Source: Limnomonas spitsbergensis (Eukaryota > Chlorophyta > Chlorophyceae > Chlamydomonadales). From it: a stretch of 64,000 bases of DNA. The position numbers and the translations under genes were made by a program. The stretch covers positions 186,001 through 250,000 of the forward strand of contig JAYJMM010000007.1 in the NCBI GenBank assembly GCA_037349105.1, written 5' to 3'. Shown piece by piece: positions 51,019 through 63,486 of the stretch (position 1 is its first letter; each line of letters begins with the position of its first letter). The notes under the pieces are model-generated. The model saw only the letters and a program-made list of their open reading frames with translations, had not been told where the DNA came from and ran no database searches.

Positions 51019-53970
51019 ATGGCACTTGTGAACACCAATCATGCAGCTCATGCGTCATGTCGCGTCCGTGCGTCACTGCCAAGACTATTGACCAATCACA
51101 GGCCACAACTTGGACTTTTGAGGGTCAGAGGACGATCTGTGATCAGATCAGCAACCAGCATTGCCACTGTTGAGGAGGCCCGCCACGTGACCATGGATGG
51201 ACAAGGCCTGGAGCTGCTTTTGTGCCGGCAGAATGAGGTGTGACATGGAGTCTACGGTCATCATCTGGCTGCACCAGCCAGACATGGGCAGTCGTGCCAT
51301 GTCTCCAAAACATCCCAATTTTATTGACAGTGAATTGCATCATCGCGACTTCATTTTACAACACCTGCCTGCCATTGGTGACTTCAGGACACAGGCAATC
51401 CCCCCATCTTGTTCATACATGGAAGCTACCACGGAGCATGGTGCTGGAGCGAGAATTTCCTCCCGTACTTTGCGTCGAAGGGGTTCACCTCTTATGCAGT
51501 GTCCCTGCGAGGTCAGGGAAGAAGTGTGAGTTATGTGTGAGGGGGTAGTGCTGAATGCTTGACCATAGGACGAGGCAGTGAAGCTTGAAACCCTCATTTT
51601 CAGTTTGTGTCCTTTTATTCCGTGCTCCTCCAGGATATTCTAATAGACCAGCTTGTGGCCGGCACTATGGACACACACGCCAAGGTAAAATGACAAGTCC
51701 CCTTTGATCATGCGCCCCAGTGTTACCGTATGTGTACTTCCGCTACACTTCCGCTCCATCCCGCTGTAAGGCCAGGGTAGCCGGGTACAGCCCACCGAGA
51801 TGCTTGGCCCACCAACTGTAGGCCAGTCATGGTGCATCCAACACTGGTCGCCCTAGACCCAGTGGTGGCTGCACAGCTACCCATTTGGGATGGTGTTCAA
51901 TGTTCATCGAGAACAACAGCACTGAAGCTCCCTTGTCCCTACCTGAGAAGGTCCGCATGGCTTGTCTGCCATCACCCAAAATCACGATCAAGACTGGAGT
52001 TTAAGCTAGGAAATGTGAATGGAGATTTAGGTGCGTCCCTTGCTGTGCCAAGGGGCCTGTCACTTAGGGGGTCGGACTAGTCAACCGACACCCCCCCGGC
52101 TTATAATGCATAATATGTATCCAATTGCTGTGCCTGCATGCAGGACATTGAGGACCTCATCGCCATGTTCCCCAGACCACCAGTCGTGATTGCGCATTCC
52201 TTCGGCGGCCTCATCCTACAAAAGTAAGAATGCCTGCTTTATCTGCTCACGCAAAACTCAAGTAGTACCAGTAGTGCTCGACATCCCGTCGCATACACAT
52301 AAGGCGCAAATCTGCCTAGTTCTCTTTCCTTGTATGGACCATGAGTAGCGGGTGTTGCCGGTATGCTGGACATCAATCATTGTCGGCAATTATTGACATT
52401 TCGATATGCCCCCTGAGCTCTCCAGGTATCTTTTGGACATGGCGGATGGAAGCAAGCCCGGCCACCCTAGGCTGGCAGGGGCTGCATTCCTGAACAGTGT
52501 GCCGCCCTCGGGTATGTTAGGGGGATGAGGTTGACGTTTTAGGGTTAAAAACGTTGCAGCACTGTTGTGTACTGCTCCACCCTCAGGGTATGTTATGGGG
52601 ATAAGGTCTCGGGTTTAAACCCTTGCTGCATTCCTGAACAGTGTGCCACCGACAGGTTTGGAATGGAGATCAGGTTTGGGGTCTAGGGTTAAGAAGCTTG
52701 CAGCATTTCTGTGATTCTGTTCAGCCCCCAGCTTTGCCTTTGGAAGTGAAACGGAAGTGGAATGAGGAAGCTCTAGCATGGATACCAGTAACACATAAAC
52801 AGATTATGCAAAAATGTCCATATGCCAAATGCAATCAAGTGCCCCCTCATTCACGTCAACAGGGAACAAGAATCTGGTGAAGCGATTTTTCATGAAGGAC
52901 CTCCTCCTCTCCTTGAGGGTCACGTATGGATTCATTGCCAAGACGGTGCGTCCGCTGCATCTTCCTGTGAACCTGTGATATGTGAAGTCCGCATATATTT
53001 CTTTGCGAAGATGCTGGGCAGTTGCCACTTGGCCAACTGGGACCAAACCTTGGCCTACACACAGCCGTCGGCCCAAGCACCTGGGAATGCTTCACCATGA
53101 GCCCTGTTGATGTTTTATGCTAGACTCATGATGTGATACCGCAAGCAGTGCCTTGCAACTACCGGTATATCAATTGTGTACATTCCAACGACCGAAGCAA
53201 AGCATTTGTCCGCAACGCGTCTTCTCTCTGTCTACAGTTCATCAAGGATGTCAAGGCCTGTCGTGAGCTGTTCTTCTCTCAGGACCTCCCTGAAAGCGAT
53301 CTTCTCAGGTGAGTCGCCTATTTGCACTCCTACCTTCAACCACCCTTTTAACCTCCAAGAGGGGTAGAATTTGTGGGTAGGTGTGTGTTTATTCCCCAGG
53401 CTTGGCGTTCTCTTGACGCTGTGCGCCCTCATGTACCTCAGGTACCAGGCCCTGCTGGCCAAGTGTGGCCCGGTGCGCCTCATGGACCTGCAGGACGTGA
53501 ACAAGCAGGTGCCGCTGCCGGCTCCTCCATCGGATTTGCCTCCGATCTTCATCCTGGGTGGAAAGGATGATGTGGTGGTTGATGTTCAGGTGAAAGTAGC
53601 TCCTCATCCATCATTTTATGCATGGCAGATCATGGCTATCAAGGACCGATACGAGTGTTGGACCTTTTGATGAAATGGGCCCTGCTTTGTTGTTTGTTTG
53701 TTTGTTTGTTTGCAAGCCCGCGGTGATTGTTATTTTTGAATGTTTTTTCTGCAGGGTGGCGTGTGAATAACGAGGTTGAGAATAAAATGAATACTAAAGC
53801 ACCCCTCTCCCTAATTCTCCTCTTCTGCTTTCCAGGCAATTGAAGAGACAGGCCAGTATTTTAACGTCACACCAATCATCATGGAGGGCGTCGCACACGA
53901 CTCAATGCTCGACACACGTTGGGAGAGTGTGGCTGCAAAGCTGGATGCATGGCTGCAAAATATTCCATAG
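51019..53970 (+). CDS. Alpha/beta hydrolase, probable plastid-targeted
   Basis: Nine exons join in phase: 51019-51237, 51388-51525, 51652-51684, 52144-52223, 52426-52511, 52863-52945, 53238-53308, 53442-53589 and 53836-53970, giving 330 aa. The first ~50 residues are Ala/Arg/Ser/Leu-rich with almost no acidic residues, like a chloroplast transit peptide. The fold signature is clear: oxyanion loop LFIHGSYHGAWCWSE, then LRGQGRS, nucleophile elbow IAHSFGG (Ser), acid loop FILGGKDDVV (Asp) and catalytic His in GVAHDSML. It is therefore a complete serine hydrolase of the esterase/lipase superfamily. The substrate cannot be told from the sequence. Exon 3 is only 33 nt. Intron 5 carries three further ~71-bp copies of the exon 5 donor region. 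Confidence 0.88.
51735..51880 (+). repeat. Dispersed repeat A, forward copy
   Basis: Head 'cttccgctacacttccgctc', then 'accaactgtaggccagtcat' and 'gacccagtggtggctgc'. It is in intron 3 of the hydrolase gene. Confidence 0.72.
52482..52735 (+). repeat. ~71-bp tandem repeat copied from the exon 5 donor
   Basis: The exon 5 end 'gctgcattcctgaacagtgt' + 'gccgccctcg|ggtatg' recurs at about 52554 (diverged), 52625 (nearly exact, 'gctgcattcctgaacagtgt') and 52697 (partial). Each is followed by a 'gggat(g/a)aggt' and 'agggtt(a/t)aa' block. Confidence 0.9.
53005..53075 (-). repeat. Dispersed repeat A, fragment
   Basis: 'ttgccacttggccaactggg' followed by 'accaaaccttggcc'. It is in intron 6 of the hydrolase gene. 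Confidence 0.6.
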
Positions 53971-54564
53971 TTCCTGCCCCAAGGGTGGAGGTGCTCCTGC
54001 GTCTCCTCTCAGGATCTAGTAGACAACCTTGCGAACACCGGATGGGTTAGGACGGGCATCGTTAAGGATTATTATGTTGGCCTGTCAGCAGGATAGCTGC
54101 TGTGCAGCAGCTCAATGACCAGGATTAATTAACCGGACAGATAAACAGCCGCGTACCTTTTAAGTGATGTGACTCTTTATTTTAGTGGCCCATAAGTTGG
54201 TACTTGGGTGGATGGGCACGCCTGGAACAGTAGCAGAGTAAAAGCACATTGCAATGCGACGTTGAGGTAGGAATGGGCAATTTAGCACAGTGGTTGCATA
54301 TTACTTTGTTACCCTGAGGTTTATAACAGTGCATAACCTGTAACCCTGAGGTGTTGGTGGTGCCATGCGCCTTTGTTTTCAATGGGAATCAGCTGAACTC
54401 ATCTACCTCCGTGTTTGCCAAAGATATGAGCTTGAACACGGAAGGAAAGGTGTGGCTCACCATGGCCGAGGTATAAGGTAAAGGCGTCAGAACTCTGGGC
54501 CCTGCTCTCAAGGGTGAGGTGCCAGTATGTGGGCTGATATCATTTTCAGCCGGCAACCGAAGGG

Positions 54565-54685
54565 GCCTGGTGCAGCATGGCGTCGCTTGGGCTGCCGGCA
54601 GACCAAGATTTGGTCCTAATCGGCCCAGGGTGGTCTACTGGCAGCATTCCGAAGGGAATGGTGTCTAGTACGCACTCAAAACTTG
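54565..54685 (+). repeat. Dispersed repeat A, forward copy
   Basis: 'ggggcctggtgcagcatggc', 'tttggtcctaatcggcccag' and 'gtacgcactcaaaac'. Confidence 0.7.
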
Positions 54686-55318
54686 TTTGGGGGCAAAAGG
54701 CATGGCCTGCAAAGCATAAGACAAAGCTCGCACACTTGCAGCCATAAGGCCCAAGCTCCCCGCAGGCCCCCACAACACGAGGCAAGACTGCAAGCAGGAC
54801 ATGCCCAGCCTTAACCAGGGACTAAGTCACAAAGGGGGCGAGAAGGGGCACAGCGACCCAATGGTTAAAGATAAATACTAGCATGCATACACACATACAG
54901 GGATGCCTCCTGGGGACAAGCTGGCACCGAAAGACAGAGGTTGAACATCATCATGGTCATCTTGGATCAGGGGACTCTAGGTACTCAAACATAACTGCTA
55001 AAACACATAAACTTAGACCGCCACCGCCCACGCCTTGATACCAAACGGCTAACACACGTACCATGCACACTTTGCTCTCATCACAAATACTAAACTCACA
55101 AAAGCCTAGTTACATTTGTCCGGCAACTCACACACCACCCGACACGCAAGCTGCCACCACAACAGGGCCCAGCGGGTATGCACCCTTCTAAACACAACAG
55201 GGCACCCCGTACGCTGTCGCCTTGCACATTCCCCACCACACACAGCACACACACACGCCAAACGATCCTCTCTCTCCCCTGCCTAGATCCCTGGGTTCCA
55301 TGTGCCTGCCTCCCTCGC

Positions 55319-55438
55319 ATAGGAGGATGGCATGGCTGCACCGATTCTGGCTGTGCATGGTAGCTGGAATTGAAATTGCTAATTCCCTACCAGCCCACGC
55401 AGCCGAGCGTTCAGCAGGGCCCAGCGGGTACGCACCGT
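55319..55438 (+). repeat. Dispersed repeat C, forward copy
   Basis: 'taggaggatggcatggctgc', 'ctggctgtgcatggtagctg' and 'cagcagggcccagcgggtac'. A partial tail, 'cagggcccagcgggtatgca', also lies at about 55163. Confidence 0.88.
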
Positions 55439-57058
55439 TCCAAACACGCGCAGCCTGGGTCGTGTTACCTGCCCCAGGCCTGAGCGCACACAACAAACAT
55501 GCCCAGCTTACACACCAACACGACACTCATGCCAACGCCGCACCCCAACTTGCTCCCAAGGCAAACTTGATGCACCACGCCCCAACTGGGTCAACTTTTA
55601 AACAAATCCTAAAGCAAATAACTCCCAAAGCACACTTGATACATCACACCCCAAACTGGGTCGACTTCAAAATAGAAGTGCTGCCGGAAACATGCCGTTT
55701 ACAGCAATGTTTCCTCCCCCTGGCGAACAAACGTAATATTGAGAGGCGCCAGAGTAGACAGGGTCGCTGATCGATCACGATCATCAATTGCCTGAGCCAG
55801 GCATTTAGCAGGCTCATACAATAATTTGATGTGCGTGGCTTGTGAAAACATTCCATCAGGCATCTCACTTGAGACAATGTGCTTTGATTAGTAACACCTA
55901 CAATGGCCTTCAGATCCAGGATTTGTCTGTCCCAATCTGGTCCCAATTGTTTGATTTTTACTTCCTATCAGACAAAATATGTGAGAATGGCAGCGGCTGG
56001 AGACGATGACATGGACAGTATTTGCCGGGGAAATATATGGTGAGATAACTAGATAAGTCAGATAACAACAACTACAGCGTTGGACGGTATGAACAATCTT
56101 GACTCAGTCAATACATACTGTTAATGAAGATTAGAAATAAGAATGTGTCTGGTGAGAGGCATTGGAGAAACAACTGGCTGTGTCGAAAACACGGGTGAGG
56201 ATGATACCAGCGGTATAAGGCTTGCGGTTAATAAGAGAGAGTAAGCACAGATGAAAAGGGCGAGCGAATATCACAGTATCTTCCAGTTTGTCATGTAGCA
56301 TGCAGGAACCATCAGATAATGCGGCTCACGTGTGCAGCGTTCAGGAATGTAAAGCAAGGAACTGGGTCGGGTTCTCACAATCTGTTGCAAGCCTGAAAGA
56401 GCAAGCATGCTCATACAGAAGATATGCAGAGCTTAAGTATTGCTACATACACTGGCTGTTCACTCTTCACAAACCTTCCGGAGGCACAGCTGTAGGAGAA
56501 CGTACGAGAGCGCTACACGCATGGGTTGCAGATGGATTCAATGTGGGTGTGACCCCATGCGACGTCCGAGCCAATCTATTATGACGCATGACTGCACAGC
56601 ATGCAATGCTGGTTTGCTGTTACCTCAGTCATCCCAAGTTCCTGTACCGCGACTACTCATGTTGAGGGGACATCATCCTGATCTTCCATCTTCAAGATTG
56701 CTGGACAGGGGGCCGTGAAGCTTTTCATCTGACGCGCGTCCAAATGTTTTGATGCAGTGAGAAGGTATTAACGCTTTGCGGAAACACTCATGCATGAGGA
56801 GAACCGGATATTGAAGTAAACGTAGGTGTGGGTTGAGGTGGAAAAGTGTCCGCCTTCCTCATGTAGGTGTTTTTTATTTCTTGCCTTAATGAAGAAACCG
56901 CAAATTTTTCGCTGGTGCTACTTTGCTTCTTTCAACTAGGCAAAGGAAAGGATCTGCTGCGGCTAGTGTGTGAGCCGCACTTCAGCGATTGCCTCTTGAA
57001 AGAAGGTCTGTGCGCCTGCAACCAATAAAAGGTTTTGCAGAGTAAAAATCTTGCGGGT

Positions 57059-58819
57059 ATGTGTTGTACAGCGGTGGGGAGAGTGGGACAGGGGGAGTGG
57101 GGAACTTCAGCACTCAGCACGTTTGGAGGCTCCATGCAAGCTATAGACACACTTCTAATGACAGGAAGATATGCTCGTAACATTCTTGATTCCTTGCTGT
57201 TGGGCCCTGACCAGCTGCGGGTGATCGAACTTGACGCCGAACGCGACCGCCGCACGAAGCCAGTCCCGACAGCATACCGGTTTATGTTTGATGAATGCAT
57301 ATCATTCCGTGCCTTGGAAGCGTCCAAGCCCGAAACTGGGCCAGTTTTTTCTGCGATTAACGTCCCATCGGCCCATATTGAATCCAGCGGACACAGGCGG
57401 ATCTCAGAAGCTGACAACAGCTACCCGTTTATGGCACCCAGTGGTCTAACAGACAAAGCAGAGAGTGTAGGTCACGTGCTCCACCCCACCTGCACTGCTT
57501 CTTCCACGGGCGGGGGCAAGGAGGACCAGGAGATCATTCGAGCTATGTGCTCCCGAGTCGTCGACTACGTATCGTACCAGCATGCAGCCCAAGAACTCTC
57601 GGGAAGCCTCATCGACGACCTGGAACAGCAGCAGCTTGACATGTTTCACGAGGCGTTCCGGTGCCAGTGTCAAGTGCCTGTTCACACATGCCGCACCAGA
57701 GCCCTTCCATGTGGGAAGAAGAAAGCGCAGTCCACGCCCCACATGGCGCATGCAGCAAGGGCTATCGCAACCAGACGTGTCACGCTCATCGCCGCGAAGA
57801 GCTGTCCAGCCAACAGTAAGCTTGCGAGCGAACGAATCTCTGCTGCTGCATCCACGGATCAAACTGCGTCCAAGACGTTGCTGCCCCAGCGCACATCTTC
57901 CCAGGCAACTCAGCCTGCACTGGGCTCAGGATATCGTGCACCCAAGTATGCTTTGTCTCGAAATGCAAGCTTCCCGGCGGCCCGCACAAACCGCTTTCTT
58001 GGGCATGATAGCATGCGAAGGTCCAGCTCCGAGCTGGCCCCGCTGGCCGCTGGGGGGAAGAAGGGTCAACCAAGACGACGGCAAGTGAGCTCTTGCGACG
58101 GCAGGTGGGGCACCAGCGCCCCGCTGACGGTGTACATGCATCAGCAGCACAGCTCCTGGCAGCTGCGACCCCAACGCTGCGCTGCAACGGAGTGGGGGAG
58201 CAGCCGCGCTGTGGTGGCGGGTGGGAGGCTTGTGAGGGCCGAGCTGGTGGGCACTCATAGAGCGGCCAAGGTGGTGTTCAGTCCAGAGCTGCAGGAGAAG
58301 CTGTCTGCATTGCTCAGGTAAGAGATCAGGCGCAGGTGCCGGCATTCAGAAGTTTTTTATTTCAGTGCGAACGAGACCACTTTAGGGAGGCTACTGGGTG
58401 GCCACCACTGGGCCAATGGGGACCAAACCTTGAATGGCATTCAGCAGGTGGTGCAAGATGCAGAGTATGTGGCAACAAGCCCCACGGCCATAAGCCGTCA
58501 TGTGGCTGAACTGTAGCTGAGGCGCTCTTAAAGGATCAGTGGAATTCAGTGATGGTGCTGATTATGAAGACCTTGCCGTTTGAGCTATTTCAATTGGCAT
58601 GGGTACATTCCTTGTCACCCATGAACTCATGAAGTTTCATTCTCTTTGTGGGTCCTTACATTCACTCACATTGTTGCTGCCTTCCATGGGTGATGAATTG
58701 TAACCCCTGCTGCTGGCTGCACTTGCATTGTTTGCCACAGGATGCAGCTGGACACTGTGCGCTTCGAGGCGAAGAATCCTGAGCGTAAGAAGGGTGTCAG
58801 TACTGCCTTAAAGGCTTGA
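57059..58819 (+). CDS. Unrecognised protein, two exons
   Basis: A long open frame (57059-58317) splices in phase 2 to 58741-58819, giving about 445 aa ending KKGVSTALKA. I do not recognise it. Early residues include AIDTLLMTGRYARNILDSLL and VIELDAERDRRTKPVPTAYR. The middle has a helical, Gln-rich stretch (SLIDDLEQQQLDMFHEAFRC) and the second half is basic and Ser/Ala-rich, probably disordered, with RRRQ and SRNASFPAARTNRF. There are no membrane segments. Near the C-terminus is a helix (SPELQEKLSALLRMQLDTVR) spanning the splice junction. The start is uncertain: the frame is open upstream of 57059 with acceptor-like AGs, so earlier exons may exist. A repeat A reverse copy occupies its intron. 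Confidence 0.6.
58356..58532 (-). repeat. Dispersed repeat A, reverse full-length copy
   Basis: Begins with the reversed tail 'ttttttatttcagtgcgaac'. It has 'ggtggccaccactgggccaa' and 'tggggaccaaaccttgaatg', and ends 'gtggctgaactgtagctgag'. It is in the intron of the 57059 gene. Confidence 0.82.
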
Positions 58820-59021
58820 TCTTGTTCACACTGGGCTCTGGAACCTCTCAAATGTGTATTTTGCAAGTATGAACTCTGCTCTTCTATTCTTTTTGCCAAC
58901 AATATCCTGACGCGTATTTTTCAAGTGTACGGTATGCTTCAACTTGCATTCAGAGAGCTTGCCATGCATGGTTTTCCGGCCAGCTTTGCATTTTCCTATG
59001 GTCTGGTCTTGGTGGACACTA

Positions 59022-59093
59022 GGTCCATGACGTTACACCTCTGGGCCAAGCACAAGAAGGCTCGGCCGCGTGGGCGACGAACTGTTCACTGTC
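59022..59093 (-). repeat. Dispersed repeat B, reverse copy
   Basis: 'tgacgttacacctctgggcc' and 'ggctcggccgcgtgggcg' are the reverse complement of the B consensus. Confidence 0.82.
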
Positions 59094-59802
59094 TTGTTGG
59101 ACACAAGGTGGCGCTTATTCTTTTTAGTTTAATAATATTATGAATCCACCGTTGGCCTTGCTGGTACTGTTGAATATATTATATTTAGATTATGTTTCTT
59201 CATTCACACCACTCAGGCAGTCTTTCTTTAGAGTAGTTAGGCAGTGATCATTTTTCACTACTTACCAGCAACCATTGTACCGCACCATCACACGCCAGTG
59301 TCCACATACATGGTCATGCTTGAGGTAAAACACTAGCTTTGTTGCAGAAACAGGGGAACGGGTTAAACAAAATTGAATGAATGTTTGTGTGCCTCTTCCT
59401 GCTGAGACTGGGCTAAAAACTAGGGTAGCGGAAGTGGTCATCTTGTATATGTGCAACCAATGCAGTGTTTTTTCATTCTGTTTTTCAGTTCATAGGATGC
59501 AAAGATTGGGGTGCACTTGCGGAATCAATCATTCTGTTTAAAATGTTTTACCATTTGTGCCCTATTTCGAGTATCCCATGTCAAGCAGTACACAAATGTA
59601 TGAGCAACAACTCAGTTCTGTATCTGCTAAATTTGACACTGACCATGTGCAATCGAAAGACATCACTTTCCCCGGGCACTCATGCTGCCAAACGAACGTT
59701 GCCTCGATAAATGCAAGGTGAATGACCTTTCAGACCGGAGGTTACATTTCCTAGCTCAGCAGATGTGCTACTCTGGTCTTCGTATCTTGCATCATCAAGA
59801 GC

Positions 59803-59889
59803 AACTGGCTTGCAAGCTTTTTGGTGGGAAGTGTGACCACCATGGTGTCAAGCCAGTCGCTTGCAAGCTTCACACACTTCCCACCAGGT
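59803..59889. repeat. Imperfect hairpin
   Basis: 'ttggtgggaagtgtga' pairs with 'tcacacacttcccacca', and each arm is flanked by 'cttgcaagc', itself a palindrome. It could form a stem of about 25 bp. Confidence 0.7.
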
Positions 59890-62774
59890 AGTAGATCGGC
59901 CGCTTCCCCAGTCTGTGTCGCTTAGGATCTCCCCACCTCGCAGAGTCTGTTTCATCATAACACATTTTGGGGGATGGGGACCTAGCCATGTACAGATGTA
60001 CTGCCTCTGGTCCGTCGCCCGGGAAAATGTGCTTGCCCGCTGGAGGCAAGCAGTAATTCCCAAAATGTAACTTACCTAAACCGTACTGAAATAAATGAGT
60101 AGAAAATATGCCCTGACCCCACAGCTGCTCGAAGTGGCGGTCTACCCGAGCTGCTGCATATCTATACCTTCTATCTATCCGGACCGGGCTTTCGAGCCAC
60201 GCCATGTGTAAAACCTCTCCGAGAGGTGAACCTGTTAAAAATATTTAAAGGCATATGCTGTATCGCCAGCTGGATCTGCTTGACCACAGCAGGCTCCTGC
60301 TCTATGGTCCTGAATGGTGGAAGCACTGCGTCCCTTATGGATGTGAGACTTGAAAGGCAATGGGGCGCGGCAAACCGCTGGGGAAGATAAAGAGGTTAAA
60401 ATGGACATGTAGCGGCTGTGATCTTTGCCGTGCCCCAATGAAAAATAATTAGTCACACAGCAAAATGAGACATCCATAACAATGTGCTCCAGTGACTTTG
60501 AGAAAAAATCATTACAACGGACGATTGGATTTGATCAGAGATTCTCTGAATTTGATGCAGGGGACAGACGCCCGTACAAGCAGTTAAATAAAGTGAAACG
60601 GGTTAAAAGATCAACCAGTGCCCCCGCTGGGCATCGAACGAGCGAACAGGAACGAGAGAAAAAGCACCAGTGAAATAAACTTCTTGAATCACTAAACCGT
60701 ATTCATATCGGTATTTACATTTCTTGTGTCAGGAAACCTCCTCAGGGCGCCGAGAGGGCCTATGACGCGTCCCAGCAGAAGGAACTAAATGTTCCGAACC
60801 AACCACCGATGCATTGGACTTGGTTTCATGGGCCACTAAATTTCACCACCACACTCGAGCACACGGCACCCTATGCTGTAAAACACAACACTCAGAGGAC
60901 CAAAGGGCTCCACCTTCACGGCCACAAAGGCAAAGCGCGTGAGTAGTAATACGCAAAGCCTCCAGATTTTGGAGGCCAGAAGTGAATATTTGAAACCATA
61001 ACCTGAGCCCCAACAAAGAACAAGCGCGGGACAGATTTTCAGACGGAAACCAGTTTCTTTACTTCCACACTTTTAACCCGACTCCCTATACAAACGGGCA
61101 ATGATGATGCTGAAGCATCATTTGATACTCACTAAGAGATGGTTGTTAATCTGAGCCCCCCAATCTGCATGATGGACAGCAGGATCCACACACATCAGTC
61201 GGCGTCTTATCAAGTAAGTGAGAGGATGCTTGACGAGGGCAGCTAATCAACTAGAACAAGTAATCAGCAGCCCCAGAGGGGTAGGTCCACCCCCTTCTCT
61301 GCCCTGCAACCTCAATCAACTGGCCAGATGGCCATGCACATAACCCTGACATTCACGAAGAAATGAAAACCTATCAACACGTGCCAGATAAACCTGCACG
61401 ATACCCTAACATGCACACCGCTCGTCAATATGGTCAAGAACAAGGCCATGCCTCGTTCCTTCCCGAATACCCGAGAAGCCCATTCCCTCCAGGGCAGCAC
61501 AAAATGTTTTTAGACGCAACAGGGTTCAGGGCATAAACCCAAAACTTGTTCATGTCCGGACGCCCGGCATAATAACAGCAATGATGACCAGGTGAAAGCA
61601 CAGGGGCCTCGATACTGAAAACATATATATAGTGATAGTTTTGGCATCCCACGCCAAAGGTGAATAAGAATGGCGAGATAAAAAATCCATGGCGTTAGAT
61701 GTCGAAGGGGTCAGGTATCTGATTGAAAAAATCGCTGGAAAGGCTGCCAGCTGCCTGCCCATAGGCCAATACTATTCGTGTTGGGACATCCTATAGCTAG
61801 ATAATGCCGGCATGCAGATAATATTCTTTGGCCTCCATTAGAAATACTACATCTCAGCAGAGGATTGGATGAACCCGCATGTGCGCATCTGCAAAGCGCC
61901 AATGTGAGCGGCATGCATTCGAATTCTCTGCCGAAGCACACTTGATCACTTCCCACATCCCACTTCTTTCCCTCCCACCACCCTCCTTGCTGGGGCAGTG
62001 CAGAAGCATCCGCCGCGCTCCTGAACGGTCCTCGACATATAATCTGCCCGGGCAGAGGCCAGGCCATAAATATCCTCTACGCACGGGTTGCATCACCACT
62101 AGCGGGAACCATCACCCTCCCGCCCCAAACCCCTGGATAGAAAAAGAAAAGAAAACTATACCACCAGTGGCATCCGGGTGAAGGGCACAGCTCAGCTCAG
62201 GACTCAGCTCAGGAGCTCAGCTGAGGACTGAAGCCCCGTTCATGCCGTTCCCCTGACCTCTGGATATCTGTCCCCGGGAAACAGGCAAAAGCTTCCCCCG
62301 GGCAGCGTTAGGCCCAACGCCGCTGCCCAGCAGCACATGGCCCTCCTGTCTGCCAGCCTTGCACCCAGGTGAGCAGCGTTTATATGCTCGGCAACCAGTC
62401 GACCTTTGGCGGGCCGCTCCGCCTCGGATCCTTAGAGAATCAGAGATCCAGCTGAGGGCTAGCTCGCCGATCTGCCCACATACAGACAGCCATCTACCTC
62501 CACTGCCATGGGCCGCCAGCCAATCTATCTCCAAGCCGCTTACCGCTTGCTGTCTTCCAACCTGCAGAGCCTTATAGCTGCAAGCATGAAAAGGGTGAGC
62601 ATGTTAGGGTTCAGGGGGGGCACGTTAGGGTTTAGGGTGATCATGCCAGGGTTTAGGGTGATCACATCAGGTTGGGTAGAATCCTTCCACCACAGAGTGT
62701 TCAGATTTGAATCCTCAAGGCTGCTGACTCAGCATGACACAAGGTCCCCACTTAAGTTCCCAATCGCGACGAGT

Positions 62775-62940
62775 CAGCTCGGCTTTTGTGGCCGCTGGGC
62801 AGCCAACACTGGGCTCAGGGGGGCCAGACCTTGCCTGGCCTACGGCCAGAGGGCCCGAGCAGCAAGGCTTGTTGCACCAGGCTGCCCTGGTCGTTCTCCG
62901 TGATGTTGCTTAACTGTAGCCCAAGCACCCTCAAATATGC
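62775..62940 (-). repeat. Dispersed repeat A, reverse copy
   Basis: 'gtggccgctgggcagccaac', 'tggcctacggccagagggcc', 'cgagcagcaaggcttgttgc' and the end 'cttaactgtagcccaagc'. Confidence 0.75.
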
Positions 62941-62944
62941 ACTG

Positions 62945-63020
62945 TCGCCCGGTGCCAGGTCAGCTTTGTACGTCCCAGGCAGGCCGTAACCACAGAGCCG
63001 GAAGTGCAACGCCTGACACT
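62945..63020 (-). CDS. Possible exon of the right-edge gene
   Basis: Behind a TGTCAG acceptor (63021 side) the minus strand reads ALHFRLCGYGLPGTYKADLA. This is plausible coding sequence but runs into repeat A, and the donor could not be fixed. Not recognised. Confidence 0.25.
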
Positions 63021-63142
63021 GGTGACTAAATGACGCTCCGATACAGTCCCGACACAATCAGCTTCTTGCCCACTTTCAGAGCAAGGAGGTGGGCTGCACC
63101 CCACGCCTTGTTCCATTACACGGCTGTCGGTATACAAAGACT

Positions 63143-63330
63143 GGTGTGAATGTGTGATGGGTGTGATGCAAGGACCGGTGTGAATGTGTGATGGGTGTGA
63201 TGCAAAACTGGTGTGAATGTGTGATGGGTGTGATGCAAGGACTGGTGTGAATGTGTGATGGGTGTGATGCAAGGACCGGTGTGAATGTGTGATGGGTGTG
63301 ATGCAAGGGCTGGTGTGAATGTGCGTGGCA
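63143..63330. repeat. 34-bp tandem repeat, about 5.5 copies
   Basis: 'gatgcaaggaccggtgtgaa' + 'tgtgtgatgggtgt' repeats at about 63165, 63199, 63232, 63266 and 63300. It lies just downstream (minus sense) of the 63361-63486 exon, so it is probably intronic. Confidence 0.9.
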
Positions 63331-63360
63331 CTCACAATTAAAGCTGGTCAGTAAGCTTAC

Positions 63361-63486
63361 TTCATTGCCTCCTGGACGTTCTCCAGCGGCTTCCCCAGCA
63401 GACCCACTCTGACATCGCTGTCTTCGCTCTCTACTTTGCATGGCCCGATGATTATGCCGCCCATGGGCACCATGCTCCGGATAGAC
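63361..63486 (-). CDS. Exon of an unrecognised gene near the right edge
   Basis: Bounded by a CGCAG acceptor and an AA|GTAAGC donor, the minus strand reads SIRSMVPMGGIIIGPCKVES then EDSDVRVGLLGKPLENVQEA, ending MK. The mix of a hydrophobic Gly/Ile patch and charged residues looks like conserved coding sequence. Upstream exons would lie at 63500-64000 or beyond the window. I do not recognise the family. Confidence 0.45.

Larger units (their letters stand above)
53971..57058. other. Gene-poor interval
   Basis: No domain-bearing open frame was found. It holds a repeat A copy (about 54565-54680, 'tttggtcctaatcggcccag'), repeat C copies (55158 partial, 55319) and stretches without recognisable features. 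Upstream non-coding exons of the 57059 gene may lie here. Confidence 0.5.
58820..63360. other. Gene-poor interval
   Basis: No complete gene is supported. Repeat B (inverted, 59022), an imperfect hairpin (59803) and a repeat A copy (62775) are clear. GC-rich minus-strand open stretches at 62225-62345 and 61960-62090 could be exons of the right-edge gene, but their frames and splice sites could not be connected. Confidence 0.45.

Noticed and set aside
62605..62670. Second telomere-like site (agggttcagg, agggtttagggtg)
   Set aside because: Only scattered partial TTTAGGG motifs without a regular array or flanking duplication.
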